From NCBI GenBank assembly GCA_016779385.1, contig JADHNT010000008.1, forward strand, positions 1 through 43,816: a stretch of DNA of 43,816 nt. The letters are read 5' to 3'. Position 1 is the first letter of the stretch. The number at the start of each line of letters is the position of its first letter. Shown here piece after piece: positions 7,499-16,942 of this stretch. Both the position numbers and the translations under genes were made by a program. The notes below the pieces were generated by a model. That model was not told the DNA's origin, did not search any database, and saw only the letters and a list, made by a program, of their open reading frames with translations. The DNA is from Pseudomonadales bacterium. GTDB taxonomy: Bacteria > Pseudomonadota > Gammaproteobacteria > Pseudomonadales > Azotimanducaceae.

Positions 7499-8273
7499 GG
7501 CGGTCTCCGAACAAGCGAACGGTGTTCTCTGCGCATTGCGTGGCCAGCGAAGGTAGGGGCACGCCTCGAAGCGTGGCCACGGTCTCCGCGACCACCGGTA
7601 GAAACGCCGGTTCGTTATGCCGGGGCCGGGGGCGCAGGGTGCGGGGAACGAGAAAGGGCGCGTCGGTCTCGAGCAAGAGTCGGTCGCCTGGAATCCGTAG
7701 GAGCGCTTCCCGGAGCGCCGTCCCCCGGCGTTCGTCACACACCCAGCCCGTCACCCCAAAATAGAGACCCTGAGCGAGACCCCAGGCGAGCATGGAGGGG
7801 TCGCCGGTAAAGCAGTGGAGCACCCCGGAAACCTTGCCCTCGAAGGGCGCAAAGCATCTTTGTAGGCGGTCCGCCGCGTCTCTTTCATGAAGAAAGAGAG
7901 GTAGCCCCATTTCTTCCGCCAGGGCCAGCTGGGTTTGAAAGACCTGCTCCTGCACCGGCCGGGGGGAGTAATCCCGGTTGAAGTCGAGGCCCGTCTCGCC
8001 GATCGCGCAGGCCGCGGGGTGGGTGGCGAGGCGGCGCAGGTGGGCAGCTAAATCTTCCGGAGCGCCCGCGGCATCGTGCGGATGGACCCCTACCGTGGCC
8101 CCGAAACCCTGGCCCGCAGCGCCGGCCTGAGCCAGGGCAGCCTCGGTGCTCGCAAGGCTCGTCCCTGTGAGCAATCCGGCCCGGACCTTCGCCTCCCGTG
8201 CCCGCCTCAGCACCGCTTGGAAGGCCGTCGCTAGGGGCTCGTGGGTGCTGTTGATGCCGATATCAATCCACAT
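7455..8273 (-). CDS. tatD: TatD family metal-dependent DNase
   Basis: 272 residues. It follows E. coli TatD rather than YcfH or YjjV: it begins MWIDIGINST and contains GVHPHDA, IGETGLDFNRDYS, LFLHERDA, VLHCFTG, GVTGWVCDERRG and LLETDAPFL. These supply the Glu, His and Asp ligands of the TIM-barrel metal site. Family members have 3'-5' exonuclease activity and are tied to DNA fragmentation and repair in the cytoplasm. It is the last gene of the run usp-slt-DUF1499-tatD, 12 bases after DUF1499. Its 3' end crosses the convergent glutaredoxin gene by 44 bases, and the C-terminal tail in that overlap (RPAPEERQAPRGG) is not conserved. Confidence 0.93.
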   Translation of the reverse strand: MWIDIGINSTHEPLATAFQAVLRRAREAKVRAGLLTGTSLASTEAALAQAGAAGQGFGATVGVHPHDAAGAPEDLAAHLRRLATHPAACAIGETGLDFNRDYSPRPVQEQVFQTQLALAEEMGLPLFLHERDAADRLQRCFAPFEGKVSGVLHCFTGDPSMLAWGLAQGLYFGVTGWVCDERRGTALREALLRIPGDRLLLETDAPFLVPRTLRPRPRHNEPAFLPVVAETVATLRGVPLPSLATQCAENTVRLFGDRLRPAPEERQAPRGG

Positions 8274-8285
8274 GGGCCGAGGAAT

Positions 8286-8816
8286 CTAGGGCGCCGCGGA
8301 GGCGCTGGCGTCAAAGGCCGCTCGCAGCGCGGCGAGCCTTTGCCCATGGGTGCCTCCGGCGAAGAGTCCGATTCGGGAGGCGGAGCGAAGTCCCAGCACA
8401 CCAGGTCCCTGATGCAGAATTTCCACATCATCCTCGTAGCCCATAAGGGGCGTTCGGGCGACCACCTTTAAATAACCCGGTCCTCGGGCCTCGAGGGTTA
8501 GCTGGGGATCGTCGGCGATAAGCCTCTCCAGGCGGGCCAGGGCGTCTTCCACGGCACCCCTAAAGGCAAGGGGTTCAACGTAGGCCCGCCGTTCATCCTC
8601 TCGGCTTACCAAGCAGGGGGGCGCAAGGGGACAGGGCGCGAGGGCCTCGGGAGCCTCAACCCAGTGCGGCGCCGCTGAGGATAGCGCCACGGCGGTACAG
8701 CCGGCGAGGGTCCCAAGTACCGTTAACAGCCCTAGGGCCTTGGTCCTAGCGCGGCGCTGGAACGAGGCGCTCCTGCGGTCGAAAGAGAGGCATTTCTTCC
8801 CCAAGGCGAGCTCCAT
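8286..8816 (-). CDS. DUF1499 family protein, probable lipoprotein
   Basis: 176 residues from ATG 8816. A hydrophobic stretch LGLLTVLGTLAGC ends in a lipobox-like LAGC (Cys40). The DUF1499 pattern follows: APCPLAPPCLVS, EPLAF, LIADDPQLTLEARGPGYLKVVARTPLMGYEDDVEI and RSASRIGLFAGGTHGQRL. The function of DUF1499 is unknown. No ATG, GTG or TTG lies between the end of slt and the lipobox, so translation must begin inside the slt gene; ATG 8816 gives a 71-base overlap and a long basic leader before the membrane segment. TTG 8804 is an alternative. It sits between slt and tatD. Confidence 0.82.
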   Translation of the reverse strand: MELALGKKCLSFDRRSASFQRRARTKALGLLTVLGTLAGCTAVALSSAAPHWVEAPEALAPCPLAPPCLVSREDERRAYVEPLAFRGAVEDALARLERLIADDPQLTLEARGPGYLKVVARTPLMGYEDDVEILHQGPGVLGLRSASRIGLFAGGTHGQRLAALRAAFDASASAAP

Positions 8817-10872
8817 AGATCACGGCATAGGCCAGCACATTCTGCACATAGCGCCGGGTCTCGTCGAAGGGAATGCGCTCTATCCATTCGGCGGTGGTGC
8901 CCCCCCCAAAGCGCTGATGCCATTGGCTTACGCGGTGGGGCCCTGCGTTGTAAGCAGCGGAGGCAAGCACGCGGTGCCCGTCGAACCGATCGCTGAGCTG
9001 TTTAAGGTAGTGGCTCCCCAGCGTGAGGTTCGTTTCTTCCTCAAGTATGGCCCAGCGACTGTCGAGGTTCAGGCCTAGGTCCTTGGCGACGAGGCGCGCC
9101 GTCCCGGGCATCAGCTGCATGAGCCCGAGGGCTCCCACTCGGGAGCGCGCGTCGCTCATGAAAGCGCTTTCCTGCCGGGTGATGGCGAAGAGCCAGCTTG
9201 GGGGGAGCGCAGTGGCGTCGGCGCGGGCGCGGAGGGGACCTTCGAAGGCGAGGGGGAAACGGAGGTCCAGCACGTCCCAGTGCTCCCCCTGGACCGTTGC
9301 TGCAATGGCCATGCGATGCCACCCCGCTCGATCTGCGAGCGCAGCGAGGTGCAGCGTTTCCTCCCGGCTCAGGCGTTGCGCGGCATCAAGGAGTTCGAGC
9401 CGGGCCTCGGGTCGTTCTCCCAGGGCCCGGAGCTCAAAGGCCCGGCGTACTGCCGGATCCTGGGCGACCCGCTCGAAGATTTCGAAGCGGTAGGCCGGGC
9501 GTTCCTCGGCCAGCTGATAGGGCTGGCCCAACCGATCGGCAGCGAGGAAGCCGTAGTAGCTTCGATCCTTCGCCAACGTGGCAAGGCGAGCGCCGGGGGA
9601 CAGGGCAAAGGGGGTGGTTCGGCTCGGCGGCTGGGCGCTAAGCAGGGGCGGAGCGGTTGGCGTTGAGGTGGGTTCGGGTGGGGCCCCGAGGGGCGCCGCG
9701 GCCTCCCCAAGGCCCAGGGCTAGCTCGCTATGGGCGCGCCAGTACTGCCAGCGCGCTTGTCCTTGCATCCACCCGGGCATGCGCTCAAGCCAGATTAGGA
9801 GCGCCTCCCAGGCGCCATCCGCGAGGGCTTTTTCCGCAAAGCGTTCCACAAGGTCTGCGGTGCTTTCGCCCCTTAGCTCCACTGGGGGCCAGGGGAGCTG
9901 GGTAAGGCGAGCCATGTCGTCCTGCGCAAGCTGCTCGTCGAGCAGGGCCATGCGAACGCTGGCCTGGCTTGGGCCTGGAAGCTGATCGCGCCAAGCCCCT
10001 AGCGCGGCCTCCGCGCCCTCTTGGTCCTGCCCTGCCCACCTTCGCAGGGTGAGGGTGAGAGCGTCGGCGCGAGCCCCGGTGGCCGGCGTGGCGGTTTCCA
10101 GCGCGATGACGGTGCGGGCCCGGGCAGCCCAGGACGTGCGCGCAAGAAGCGCCTCCCCTAGGGCGAGGCGCGGGGAGTCAAGAAATCGCAGCAGGTAGCG
10201 GGCGAGGGCGGGACGCCGGGCTTCCAAGGCAAGCATGAAGCGGTCCCAGGCCAAGCTGGGGGTGATGTGCCCCTCGCGGATAAGGGCTTCAAAGAGGGGG
10301 TCGCAGGCCTTGGGCTGGGAGCGCGGAGCGAGCCAAAGGGTCGCGGCGGCGGCTAGGGCTTCTGCCCGTTCCCCTTCCGTGGTGGCAGTTTGGAGCTGAG
10401 CCCAGGCCCCATGGCAGGCCGGCGTCGTTCCCGGTGCTACGGCTGGATCATAGTGCCGAGCATAGAGCGTCCACTGCTTTCGCCGTGCCAGGTTCTCAAG
10501 CCAATGGGTCATCAGGCGATCCCCGAGGCGGCTGTCCCCGTAGCGGCTTTTAAAGGCAAGGACGTCTGCTTCGCTGGCCTTTGAGAGATAACGCAGGAGC
10601 CGGTAGTAGGCGAGGTAGGGTGCGAGCGGGTAGTCCTCTAGGGCAGCCCGTTGCCGCTCAAAGCGGGGAAGATTGTTGCCGTAGAGGCTCGCCAAGGCGG
10701 ATCGATAGGCCTGTCGTTGTCGGTCCAGGTTCGGGCCTGAGAAGTGGCGAAGGGGGCTGAGCTCTGGAGCCCGGGGCATTCCTTCCGCCTCCGTCGCCAG
10801 GGCCTTGGCCCCCAGGAGGCCGCCCAGGAGCAGCGCGAGGCAGGGCCAACCTCGAAGAAGTAGGGCGGGCAT
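8746..10872 (-). CDS. slt: Soluble lytic murein transglycosylase (Slt70 type)
   Basis: 708 residues with a signal peptide (LALLLGGLLGAKALA, cleavage near residue 27). A long helical superhelix fills residues ~40-540, as in the doughnut of Slt70. The C-terminal GH23 domain has catalytic Glu568 in ITRQESAFMSDARS, then VGALGLMQLMPGTA and LASAAYNAGPHRV. It cuts the MurNAc-GlcNAc bond in periplasmic peptidoglycan, giving 1,6-anhydro products. Its ATG directly follows the TAG of the universal stress gene (TAGATG), so the two are probably translated together. A proline- and threonine-rich insert (about 400-430) sits inside the superhelix. Confidence 0.95.
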   Translation of the reverse strand: MPALLLRGWPCLALLLGGLLGAKALATEAEGMPRAPELSPLRHFSGPNLDRQRQAYRSALASLYGNNLPRFERQRAALEDYPLAPYLAYYRLLRYLSKASEADVLAFKSRYGDSRLGDRLMTHWLENLARRKQWTLYARHYDPAVAPGTTPACHGAWAQLQTATTEGERAEALAAAATLWLAPRSQPKACDPLFEALIREGHITPSLAWDRFMLALEARRPALARYLLRFLDSPRLALGEALLARTSWAARARTVIALETATPATGARADALTLTLRRWAGQDQEGAEAALGAWRDQLPGPSQASVRMALLDEQLAQDDMARLTQLPWPPVELRGESTADLVERFAEKALADGAWEALLIWLERMPGWMQGQARWQYWRAHSELALGLGEAAAPLGAPPEPTSTPTAPPLLSAQPPSRTTPFALSPGARLATLAKDRSYYGFLAADRLGQPYQLAEERPAYRFEIFERVAQDPAVRRAFELRALGERPEARLELLDAAQRLSREETLHLAALADRAGWHRMAIAATVQGEHWDVLDLRFPLAFEGPLRARADATALPPSWLFAITRQESAFMSDARSRVGALGLMQLMPGTARLVAKDLGLNLDSRWAILEEETNLTLGSHYLKQLSDRFDGHRVLASAAYNAGPHRVSQWHQRFGGGTTAEWIERIPFDETRRYVQNVLAYAVIYGARLGEEMPLFRPQERLVPAPR

Positions 10873-11316
10873 CTAGCCCTCAAGGTCACCCACGCGGACT
10901 GCGAGCACGTCACAGCGAGCCCCGTGGAGTACGCTGTTGGCCGTGGAGCCCAGAAGTAGGGCGAGGCCGTGGCGGCCATGGGAGCCCACCACGATGAGGT
11001 CGCTGCCCACTTCCTCCGCGATGCGGTGGATCTCCGCCTCCGGGCGGCCGAAGACCAGGTGCTGGCGTTCCTCGGGGATGGTTAGGGCGGCGCTAAAGTC
11101 CTTTAGCTGGCCCTTGGCCTGCTCATGGATCTGGTCCTGCACGCTGGAGAGATCCATGGGAATATCGCCCCCGTAAGCGAGGCTCAGGGGTTCAATGACG
11201 TGCAGCACGCTCATTTTTGCGCCGCAGGCGGCGGCGAGGGCCTGGGCCTGCTCCCCGACACGCTTAGCATCTTCCGTGAGATCAATTGCGAGCAGCAGAT
11301 GGGTGTACTTGGCCAT
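10873..11316 (-). CDS. Universal stress protein (UspA family)
   Basis: 147 residues from ATG 11316. The open frame continues to 11463 but the extra 49 residues lack Usp features. The protein opens with KYTHLLLAIDLTEDA, has MSVLHVIEP as the second strand and ends with the ATP-binding signature GSHGRHGLALLLGSTANSV followed by CDVLAVRV. It is UspA-like in length. Usp proteins are dimers that respond to stress and growth arrest, with partners mostly unknown. It is the first gene of the slt operon, and this is the usual place for a promoter; none is obvious in the 87 bases before the divergent gene at 11404. Confidence 0.9.
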   Translation of the reverse strand: MAKYTHLLLAIDLTEDAKRVGEQAQALAAACGAKMSVLHVIEPLSLAYGGDIPMDLSSVQDQIHEQAKGQLKDFSAALTIPEERQHLVFGRPEAEIHRIAEEVGSDLIVVGSHGRHGLALLLGSTANSVLHGARCDVLAVRVGDLEG

Positions 11317-11403
11317 GGACCCTAATCTCCCGAGGGGGCTCTTTCGCTGGACCATACAATGGCCCTTGGCGACCCTCAAGGGCTCTGTGCAGGAGAGAAT
11401 TTT

Positions 11404-11970
11404 ATGACCGGATGGGTCATCGCTGGGATCGTGCTGGTGCTCTTCGCTTGGCTGCTTCGGCAAGCGCTGCCGAGCCCTCGGGATCGGCAGCTCGAGCGCC
11501 TGCGAACTGCGGCCCGGGTCCAGGGCCTTCAGGTGTCCCTGCGCCCGGAGACGCCCACGCAGACGGGGGACCGGCTACGCCCCGGGGGTACGGAGCGGCA
11601 GGAAAAGCTGCTTCGGCCATTCTACAGCTTGCCGCTGACCGGGGCGCCCCGGGCCCCGAGGCCGAAATGGCAGGTGGACTATCGGCCGGAGGAGGCCTCG
11701 GCTCCCATGGGGCCCTTGCCTCTGGGCTGGCTGCTTCGCCCCGGCACGTTGGTGCTCGCAGGCTCCGTGCTTGAGGACCTCGGGCCCTTGCTGGCGGCGG
11801 CGCCACCGGGGATTGAGGGCATTCGCGCCGACGGCGGGCAGGTGGGGGTGCTCTGGAGGGAGCGGGGGAAAGCGGCGGAGGTCGAGGCCCTCAAGGGCTG
11901 GCTGGAGACCCTTCGAAGCTTTCACCTGGCGCAGCGGGTGCGCACGGCCGACGCCGAGCCCCCCCTTTGA
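11404..11970 (+). CDS. Unknown protein with one N-terminal membrane helix
   Basis: 188 residues from ATG 11404, set by AGGAGA about 8 bases upstream; an in-frame ATG at 11359 has no such site. Residues 3-20 (GWVIAGIVLVLFAWLLRQ) form a single membrane helix, followed by a basic linker (RDRQLERLRTAAR) and a soluble domain containing PFYSLPLTGAPRAPRPKW and LGPLLAAAPPGIEGIRADGG. The likely layout is N-out/C-in with a cytoplasmic domain. I do not recognise the family. It lies 103 bases upstream of topA on the same strand. It is not a shadow of another gene: spacing, ribosome site and clean membrane segment support it. Confidence 0.72.
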   Translation: MTGWVIAGIVLVLFAWLLRQALPSPRDRQLERLRTAARVQGLQVSLRPETPTQTGDRLRPGGTERQEKLLRPFYSLPLTGAPRAPRPKWQVDYRPEEASAPMGPLPLGWLLRPGTLVLAGSVLEDLGPLLAAAPPGIEGIRADGGQVGVLWRERGKAAEVEALKGWLETLRSFHLAQRVRTADAEPPL

Positions 11971-12001
11971 CCCTGAGCCCGCTTAGCTGCTATTGCTGAA
12001 A

Positions 12002-12050
12002 AAGAAGGCGAGGGTCTGCTAGCCTCGCCGCGCCGTCTCGGCGCCTTCTT
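12002..12050 (+). terminator. Stem-loops before topA, possible terminator or leader structure
   Basis: Two folds compete. Either AAGAAGGCG (12002-12010) pairs with CGCCTTCTT (12042-12050), 9 perfect pairs, or two neighbouring hairpins form: GGCGAGG/CCTCGCC (12007-12013 with 12023-12029) and GCGCCG/CGGCGC (12030-12035 with 12039-12044, loop TCT). The second is followed by CTTCTT, a weak uridine tract. It may end the upstream gene or act in the topA leader. Confidence 0.45.
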
Positions 12051-12073
12051 GACCTTCTGAGATCAGAGACTCC

Positions 12074-14758
12074 ATGGCCAAATCCCTTGTGATCGTCGAA
12101 TCGCCGGCAAAGGCGAAGACCATCAACCGTTACCTCGGCAACGACTTCATTGTGAAGTCGAGCGTTGGGCACATCCGCGATCTTCCCGTGAGCGGCACCG
12201 GATCGAAGGTCGATCCGAAGGCTCGGGCCGCGGAAGCTGCGAAAACCCGGAAGCTGTCCCCGGAAGCCAAGGATGCCCATAAGAAAGCTAAGGCGAAGGC
12301 CCAGCTCGTGGCGCGCATGGGGGTAGACCCGGACAACGGTTGGGCCGCCCACTACGAGGTGCTGCCGGGAAAAGAGAAGGTCGTGAGCGATCTTCGAAAG
12401 GCAGCGGAGAAGGCGGATACGGTTTATTTGGCGACGGACCTTGACCGGGAAGGGGAAGCCATCGCCTGGCATCTTCAGCAGGCCCTCGGCGGGCGCCCGG
12501 AGCGCTATAAGCGGGTGGTTTTCAACGAGATTACGCAGCGCGCCATCGAGGCGGCCTTTGCGGAACCTGGGGAGGTCAACGTCGATCGGGTCCATGCGCA
12601 GCAGGCTCGGCGCTTCCTGGACCGGGTGGTGGGCTATATGGTTTCGCCGCTGCTCTGGGCAAAGGTGGCCCGGGGTCTGTCCGCCGGCCGCGTGCAGTCC
12701 GTGGCGGTGCGCCTCATTGTGGAGCGAGAGCGCGAGATCCGCGCCTTCGTGCCCGAGGAATACTGGGAGGTGTTTGCGGACCTGCTGGCGGAGGGAGAGT
12801 GCGCCCCGGCCCGCTTCCAGGTCCACCGTGGCCCCGAAGGGGCTTTTCGACCGGGCTCCGAGGCAGAGACGGAGCAGGCCCTGGCGGCTCTTCGCGGCGC
12901 CGACTTCGTGGTGCGCAGCCGGGAAGATAAGCCGACCACCACGCGCCCTGGCGCGCCCTTCATCACCTCCACACTTCAGCAGGCGGCTTCGACCCGCCTG
13001 GGCTTTAGCGTTAAGAAAACCATGACCCTGGCCCAGCGTCTCTACGAGGCGGGCTACATCACCTACATGCGGACCGACTCTACCCACCTGTCGGGGGATG
13101 CCATTAGCGCCGCCCGGAGCTTCATTGAGCGCCAGTACGGGAAGGCCTACCTCCCGGAGAAGCCCAATTTCTACAGCAGCCGGGAACAGGCCCAGGAGGC
13201 CCACGAAGCTATTCGCCCCTCAGACGTTCGCGTCAAGGCCTCATCCCTGGCCGTAGAAAGCGACGCTCAGCGCCTCTACGACCTCATCTGGCGCCAGTTT
13301 TTGGCCTGCCAGATGACCCGCGCGGAATACACGAGCACGAGCGTGGTGGTGGATGCGGCGGGCTATGAGCTCCGGCTCCGGGGCCGGATTCTTCGCTTCG
13401 ATGGCTACACGCGCGTCCAGCCCTCCGCGGGACGGGACGAGGACGTGCTGGTTCCAGATCTAACCGCGGGGCAAACCCTGGCTTGCCAAGCCCTTGATCC
13501 CAGGCAGCACTTCACCAAGCCCCCGGCGCGCTATAGCGAAGCGGCGCTGGTGAAGGAGCTCGAAAAGCGGGGCATTGGCCGTCCCTCCACCTACGCGGCA
13601 ATCATCTCCACGATCCAGGATCGGGGCTACGTCAAGCTCGATAAGCGCCGCTTTTACGCCGAGAAAATCGGCGAAGTGGTCACGGATCGGCTTGTGGAAA
13701 ACTTCGATGACCTCCTGGATTACGCCTTCACTGCGCAGATGGAGGAGCGCCTCGACGCGGTGGCTGAGGGTGATGTGCCTTGGAAGCAGGTGCTCGATAC
13801 CTTCTACACGGACTTCTCCGCCCGCCTCAGCAAGGCCGGGCAGGCGGAGGGGGGCATGCGCCCCAACGACCCCATGGAAACGCCCATTCCCTGCGCAGTC
13901 TGCGGTCGTCCCATGATGCTGCGCATTGCCTCCACGGGGGTATTCCTTGGGTGCTCGGGCTATAGCCTTCCGCCGAAGGAGCGTTGCACCCAAACCGTGA
14001 ATCTCCTCGGGGGCGATGAGGCCGTGGACCTCGATGCTGATGATGAAAGCGAGTCCAAGGCACTCCGGAAGCGGCGTCGCTGCGACACTTGCCATGCCAC
14101 CATGGAGTCCTACCTGCTCGATGAGACGCGCAAGGTGCATGTCTGCAGCAACGCCCCCGATTGCTCGGGCTTCGCCATTGAAACAGGCGTATTTCGCCTG
14201 AAGGGCTACGAGGGCCCCACGCTGGAATGCGATAAGTGCGGCGCGGAGATGCAGCTTAAGTCGGGGCGCTTCGGAAAATACTTTGGGTGCATGGCAGAAG
14301 ATTGCAAAAACACCCGAAAGCTTCTGCGCAGCGGTCAGCCGGCGCCGCCGAAGATGACCCCCATTCCCATGCCCGAGCTGCGGTGCTTGAAGGTCGATGA
14401 TACCTATGTGTTGCGGGACGGGGCCGCGGGGCTCTTTCTTGCGGCGAGCGGGTTTCCCAAAAATCGGGAGACCCGAGCGCCTCTGGTTTCTGAGTTAAAG
14501 CCCCATGGCAATGAGCTGGATCCCAAATACGCCTTCCTCCTGGAAGCCCCGGAGGCCGATCCGGACGGTAACCCGGCTGTGATTCGCTGGAGTCGGAAGG
14601 ACGGGGAGCAGTACCTGCTGTCCGAGGTTGAGGGGCAGGCGACGAAGTGGCGGGCTTTCTTCCGCGATGGTAACTGGGTCCAGGAAGAGGCGAAGGCCAC
14701 TGCCCGCAAAGCGCCGGCGAAGAAGAAGGCGCCTCGGCGCAGGGCGCGGAGCGCATGA
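12074..14758 (+). CDS. topA: DNA topoisomerase I (type IA)
   Basis: 894 residues, near the 865 of E. coli. The N-terminal Toprim domain shows [13 protein letters not shown] (Glu9) and [11 protein letters not shown]; the core has [14 protein letters not shown], and the active-site Tyr331 lies in YITYMRTDS. Three zinc ribbons follow, with CxxC pairs starting at Cys607 (CAVC), Cys670 (CDTC) and Cys719 (CDKC), then a C-terminal part ending in a Lys/Arg-rich tail ([11 protein letters not shown]). The enzyme relaxes negative supercoils through a 5'-phosphotyrosine link. Its TGA overlaps the ATG of the next gene (ATGA). The region upstream has competing stem-loops that could affect expression. Confidence 0.97.
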   Translation: MAKSLVIVESPAKAKTINRYLGNDFIVKSSVGHIRDLPVSGTGSKVDPKARAAEAAKTRKLSPEAKDAHKKAKAKAQLVARMGVDPDNGWAAHYEVLPGKEKVVSDLRKAAEKADTVYLATDLDREGEAIAWHLQQALGGRPERYKRVVFNEITQRAIEAAFAEPGEVNVDRVHAQQARRFLDRVVGYMVSPLLWAKVARGLSAGRVQSVAVRLIVEREREIRAFVPEEYWEVFADLLAEGECAPARFQVHRGPEGAFRPGSEAETEQALAALRGADFVVRSREDKPTTTRPGAPFITSTLQQAASTRLGFSVKKTMTLAQRLYEAGYITYMRTDSTHLSGDAISAARSFIERQYGKAYLPEKPNFYSSREQAQEAHEAIRPSDVRVKASSLAVESDAQRLYDLIWRQFLACQMTRAEYTSTSVVVDAAGYELRLRGRILRFDGYTRVQPSAGRDEDVLVPDLTAGQTLACQALDPRQHFTKPPARYSEAALVKELEKRGIGRPSTYAAIISTIQDRGYVKLDKRRFYAEKIGEVVTDRLVENFDDLLDYAFTAQMEERLDAVAEGDVPWKQVLDTFYTDFSARLSKAGQAEGGMRPNDPMETPIPCAVCGRPMMLRIASTGVFLGCSGYSLPPKERCTQTVNLLGGDEAVDLDADDESESKALRKRRRCDTCHATMESYLLDETRKVHVCSNAPDCSGFAIETGVFRLKGYEGPTLECDKCGAEMQLKSGRFGKYFGCMAEDCKNTRKLLRSGQPAPPKMTPIPMPELRCLKVDDTYVLRDGAAGLFLAASGFPKNRETRAPLVSELKPHGNELDPKYAFLLEAPEADPDGNPAVIRWSRKDGEQYLLSEVEGQATKWRAFFRDGNWVQEEAKATARKAPAKKKAPRRRARSA

Positions 14759-15039
14759 CGGAAGGGTCGAGGGCCGGGGACGGCTTGCTGGAGATTATTC
14801 AGCTCGAGAATGGGGATGTGGTGCTAAGACGCACGCAGCACCCGGAGGGGGAACCGCTGGTGCTGTTCCGCTTCTCCCGCGCGATGCTAGAGCGCTTCGG
14901 TGACGATTTACTCGAAGTGGTGGAGGCCATGCTGGACGCTGCGGCCGATGCGGCCTCCGACCTTCACGAGCAACACTCCGGGGAAAGTCGCAATGGTTGG
15001 GCCCTCCTGTTTCACGATGAGGGCTCGACGCTTCACTAG
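14755..15039 (+). CDS. Small unknown protein coupled to topA
   Basis: 94 residues. The ATG overlaps the topA stop (ATGA), so it probably depends on topA translation. It is acidic and predicted to be alpha/beta: [18 protein letters not shown] as two strands, [36 protein letters not shown] as helices, and GWALLFHD near the end. There is no signal or membrane segment. Similar small genes lie between topA and lexA in other gammaproteobacteria as far as I recall, but I know no function. It converges on lexA with 37 bases between stops and no clear terminator. Confidence 0.75.
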   Translation: MTEGSRAGDGLLEIIQLENGDVVLRRTQHPEGEPLVLFRFSRAMLERFGDDLLEVVEAMLDAAADAASDLHEQHSGESRNGWALLFHDEGSTLH

Positions 15040-15076
15040 GGCTTGGCGCTGCGGGTTCCTACGCTTAACCCCTTAA

Positions 15077-15688
15077 TCAGACGCCCTGTCGAAGTACGCC
15101 CACCGCCAGGCCTTCGATGGCGAAGCTTTGAGCGGCGAGGTCCACCTCAATGGGGGCGAAGTCCGGATTTTCGGCCAAGAGGGTGATGTGCTGTCCGCGC
15201 TGCTGATAGCGCTTCACGGTGACCTCATCGTCCACCCGGGCGACCACGATTTCCCCGTTGCGCGCGGTTTGGGCTCTAGCAACGGCAAGGAGATCGCCGT
15301 CGAGAATGCCGACGTCCCGCATGCTTTCCCCGTGAACGCGGAGAAGGTAATCCGCGCTGGGCTTGAAAAAGCTAGGCGGTACGGGGCTGTGGTCTTCGAC
15401 ATGCTCCAGGGCCAGGATGGGCTGGCCTGCAGCAACGCGTCCCACAATGGGGAGCCCGAGGGGCTCCGCTGGGCTTTCCCCAAGCAGCTTAAGCCCCCGG
15501 GAGGTGCCGGGGATGAGGGCGATGGCCCCCTTCCGCGCAAGGGCCTTCAAGTGCTCCTCCGCGGCGTTGGCAGAACGAAAACCGAGGCTGCGGGCGATAT
15601 CGGCCCGGGTGGGAGGATAGCCCGTTTCGTCAATATGGCTGCGAATGACGTCGAGCACTTGTTGCTGCCGGGGGGTGAGGCGATCCAT
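15077..15688 (-). CDS. lexA: SOS repressor LexA
   Basis: 203 residues from ATG 15688; the frame runs further up but only this start gives the known [15 protein letters not shown] opening. The N-terminal winged helix ([16 protein letters not shown]) binds DNA. The self-cleavage site Ala87-Gly88 lies in GRVAAGQP, and the catalytic pair is Ser122 (HGESM) and Lys159 (TVKRY), matching Ser119/Lys156 of E. coli. RecA filaments trigger autocleavage after DNA damage. Upstream are two tandem LexA boxes overlapping a possible promoter, so the gene should repress itself. No sulA-like gene is seen next to it. Confidence 0.97.
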   Translation of the reverse strand: MDRLTPRQQQVLDVIRSHIDETGYPPTRADIARSLGFRSANAAEEHLKALARKGAIALIPGTSRGLKLLGESPAEPLGLPIVGRVAAGQPILALEHVEDHSPVPPSFFKPSADYLLRVHGESMRDVGILDGDLLAVARAQTARNGEIVVARVDDEVTVKRYQQRGQHITLLAENPDFAPIEVDLAAQSFAIEGLAVGVLRQGV

Positions 15689-15709
15689 AGCCGAGCTCCC
15701 TGTGATTTT

Positions 15710-15725
15710 CTGTGATTTTATCCAG
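15710..15725 (-). promoter_or_regulatory. LexA box 1 (perfect CTG-N10-CAG)
   Basis: CTGTGATTTTATCCAG matches the SOS consensus ends exactly. It is 21 bases upstream of the lexA start and overlaps the likely -10 of lexA (GATAAAAT on the minus strand), so bound LexA would block RNA polymerase. Confidence 0.8.
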
Positions 15726-15726
15726 C

Positions 15727-15742
15727 CTGTATATTTAATCAA
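15727..15742 (-). promoter_or_regulatory. LexA box 2 (one mismatch) over lexA -35
   Basis: CTGTATATTTAATCAA has a perfect CTGTATAT half and ends CAA instead of CAG. It follows box 1 after one base, like the tandem boxes before E. coli lexA. On the minus strand TTGATT (15742-15737) is a plausible -35, about 16 bases from the -10-like ATAAAA. Confidence 0.65.
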
Positions 15743-15809
15743 CCCGCGGGGCGGCGCAGCTGGAGGGGCTGGTGTATAGTGCCGGCCCGCAGCAGCACCG
15801 GGGAGTATC

Positions 15810-16928
15810 ATGGACGCCATTAACGATCGCATAGCCGCTTTTATGGCGGGCTCTGGCCTTGAAGGCTGGATGATCGAAGTCTTTCTGACGGTTTTCCTGA
15901 CCTTAGTGGCCGCGGCGTTCTTGAAACGCTTTCTAGGTCGCCTGCGGCGCCAGCTTGAGAAAACCACCAACCCCTATGATGACGCGCTCGCGGCTTCCGC
16001 CGAGCGCCCCATGGTGTGGCTCTTGACCGTACTCGGCCTCTGTCAGGCCGCGGAAGCCGCCGGCGCTCAGGCGCAGGTGGAGCTCTTCGAGCTGGTGGAC
16101 CCCCTACGCACTCTGGCCGTGGTCTCTCTCGTGGCCCTTTGGGGCGTGCGCTTTGTGCAGCAGGTGGAGGCTCGGTTGCTCGTCGGGGACGCCAAAGACG
16201 GACCCATCGATGCCACCACGGCGACCGCGGTGGGCAAGCTGCTGCGCATGTCCATTATTATCACCGCGATGCTGACGGCGGCGCAGTCCTTGGGCTTTTC
16301 CGTCGCGGGGATCTTGGCCTTTGGCGGGGTCGGGGGCATTGCCGTGGGCTTTGCGGCCCGGGACCTTCTGGCTAACTTCTTTGGCGCCCTCATGGTCTTT
16401 CTCGATCGCCCCTTTTCCGTAGGGGATTGGATTCGTTCCCCGGACCAGGAAATCGAAGGGACCGTGGAGCATATCGGCTGGCGCCTCACCCGCATTCGCA
16501 CTTTCGATCAGCGGCCCCTGTACGTGCCCAACGCCACCTTCATGTCCCTGACGGTGGAAAATCCTTCGCGTATGAACAACCGGCGGATTTACGAGACGAT
16601 CGGGGTTCGCTACGACGACGTCGCTGTGCTGCCGGTCATTTTAGAGGACATTCGGACCTACCTTGCGGGCCACGAAGCCATCGACCATGGGCGTACGCTG
16701 ATGGTGAACTTCAACGCCTTTGGCGCCTCGTCCCTCGATTTTTTTATCTACACCTTCACTCGTACCACGGTGTGGACTGAGTACCACGGGATTAAGGAAG
16801 CCATCCTCCTCGACATCGCGGCCATCATTGATCGCCATGGCGCCGAGATTGCCTTCCCCACCCGTACGCTTCACCTGGCTGGATCCATTCAGGCCGAACC
16901 CAGCACCGATCCCTCCCTAAATCCCTAG
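15810..16928 (+). CDS. Small-conductance mechanosensitive channel (MscS family)
   Basis: 372 residues, longer than E. coli MscS (286). Membrane segments: about 20-40, 70-88 and 95-115, then the pore helix region [16 protein letters not shown] and NFFGALMVF, followed by the beta domain motif [10 protein letters not shown] and [13 protein letters not shown]. The C-terminal alpha/beta part ([19 protein letters not shown]) is typical. The channel opens under membrane tension to release solutes during osmotic downshock. The ATG follows GGGGAG. It diverges from lexA; TATAGT at 15775-15780 may be its -10, placing the LexA boxes just upstream. It is 14 bases ahead of hpt and may share a transcript with it. 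Confidence 0.93.
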   Translation: MDAINDRIAAFMAGSGLEGWMIEVFLTVFLTLVAAAFLKRFLGRLRRQLEKTTNPYDDALAASAERPMVWLLTVLGLCQAAEAAGAQAQVELFELVDPLRTLAVVSLVALWGVRFVQQVEARLLVGDAKDGPIDATTATAVGKLLRMSIIITAMLTAAQSLGFSVAGILAFGGVGGIAVGFAARDLLANFFGALMVFLDRPFSVGDWIRSPDQEIEGTVEHIGWRLTRIRTFDQRPLYVPNATFMSLTVENPSRMNNRRIYETIGVRYDDVAVLPVILEDIRTYLAGHEAIDHGRTLMVNFNAFGASSLDFFIYTFTRTTVWTEYHGIKEAILLDIAAIIDRHGAEIAFPTRTLHLAGSIQAEPSTDPSLNP

Positions 16929-16942
16929 GAAATGCTTTTTTC

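Noticed and set aside
6185-7738. 517-residue reading frame for the C39-like protein
   Set aside because: The first 174 codons are antisense to the glutaredoxin gene, have no family features and no start signal; the gene is taken from 7216.
11990-13204. Minus-strand 404-codon frame opposite topA
   Set aside because: topA on the plus strand has full catalytic motifs; the reverse frame has none.
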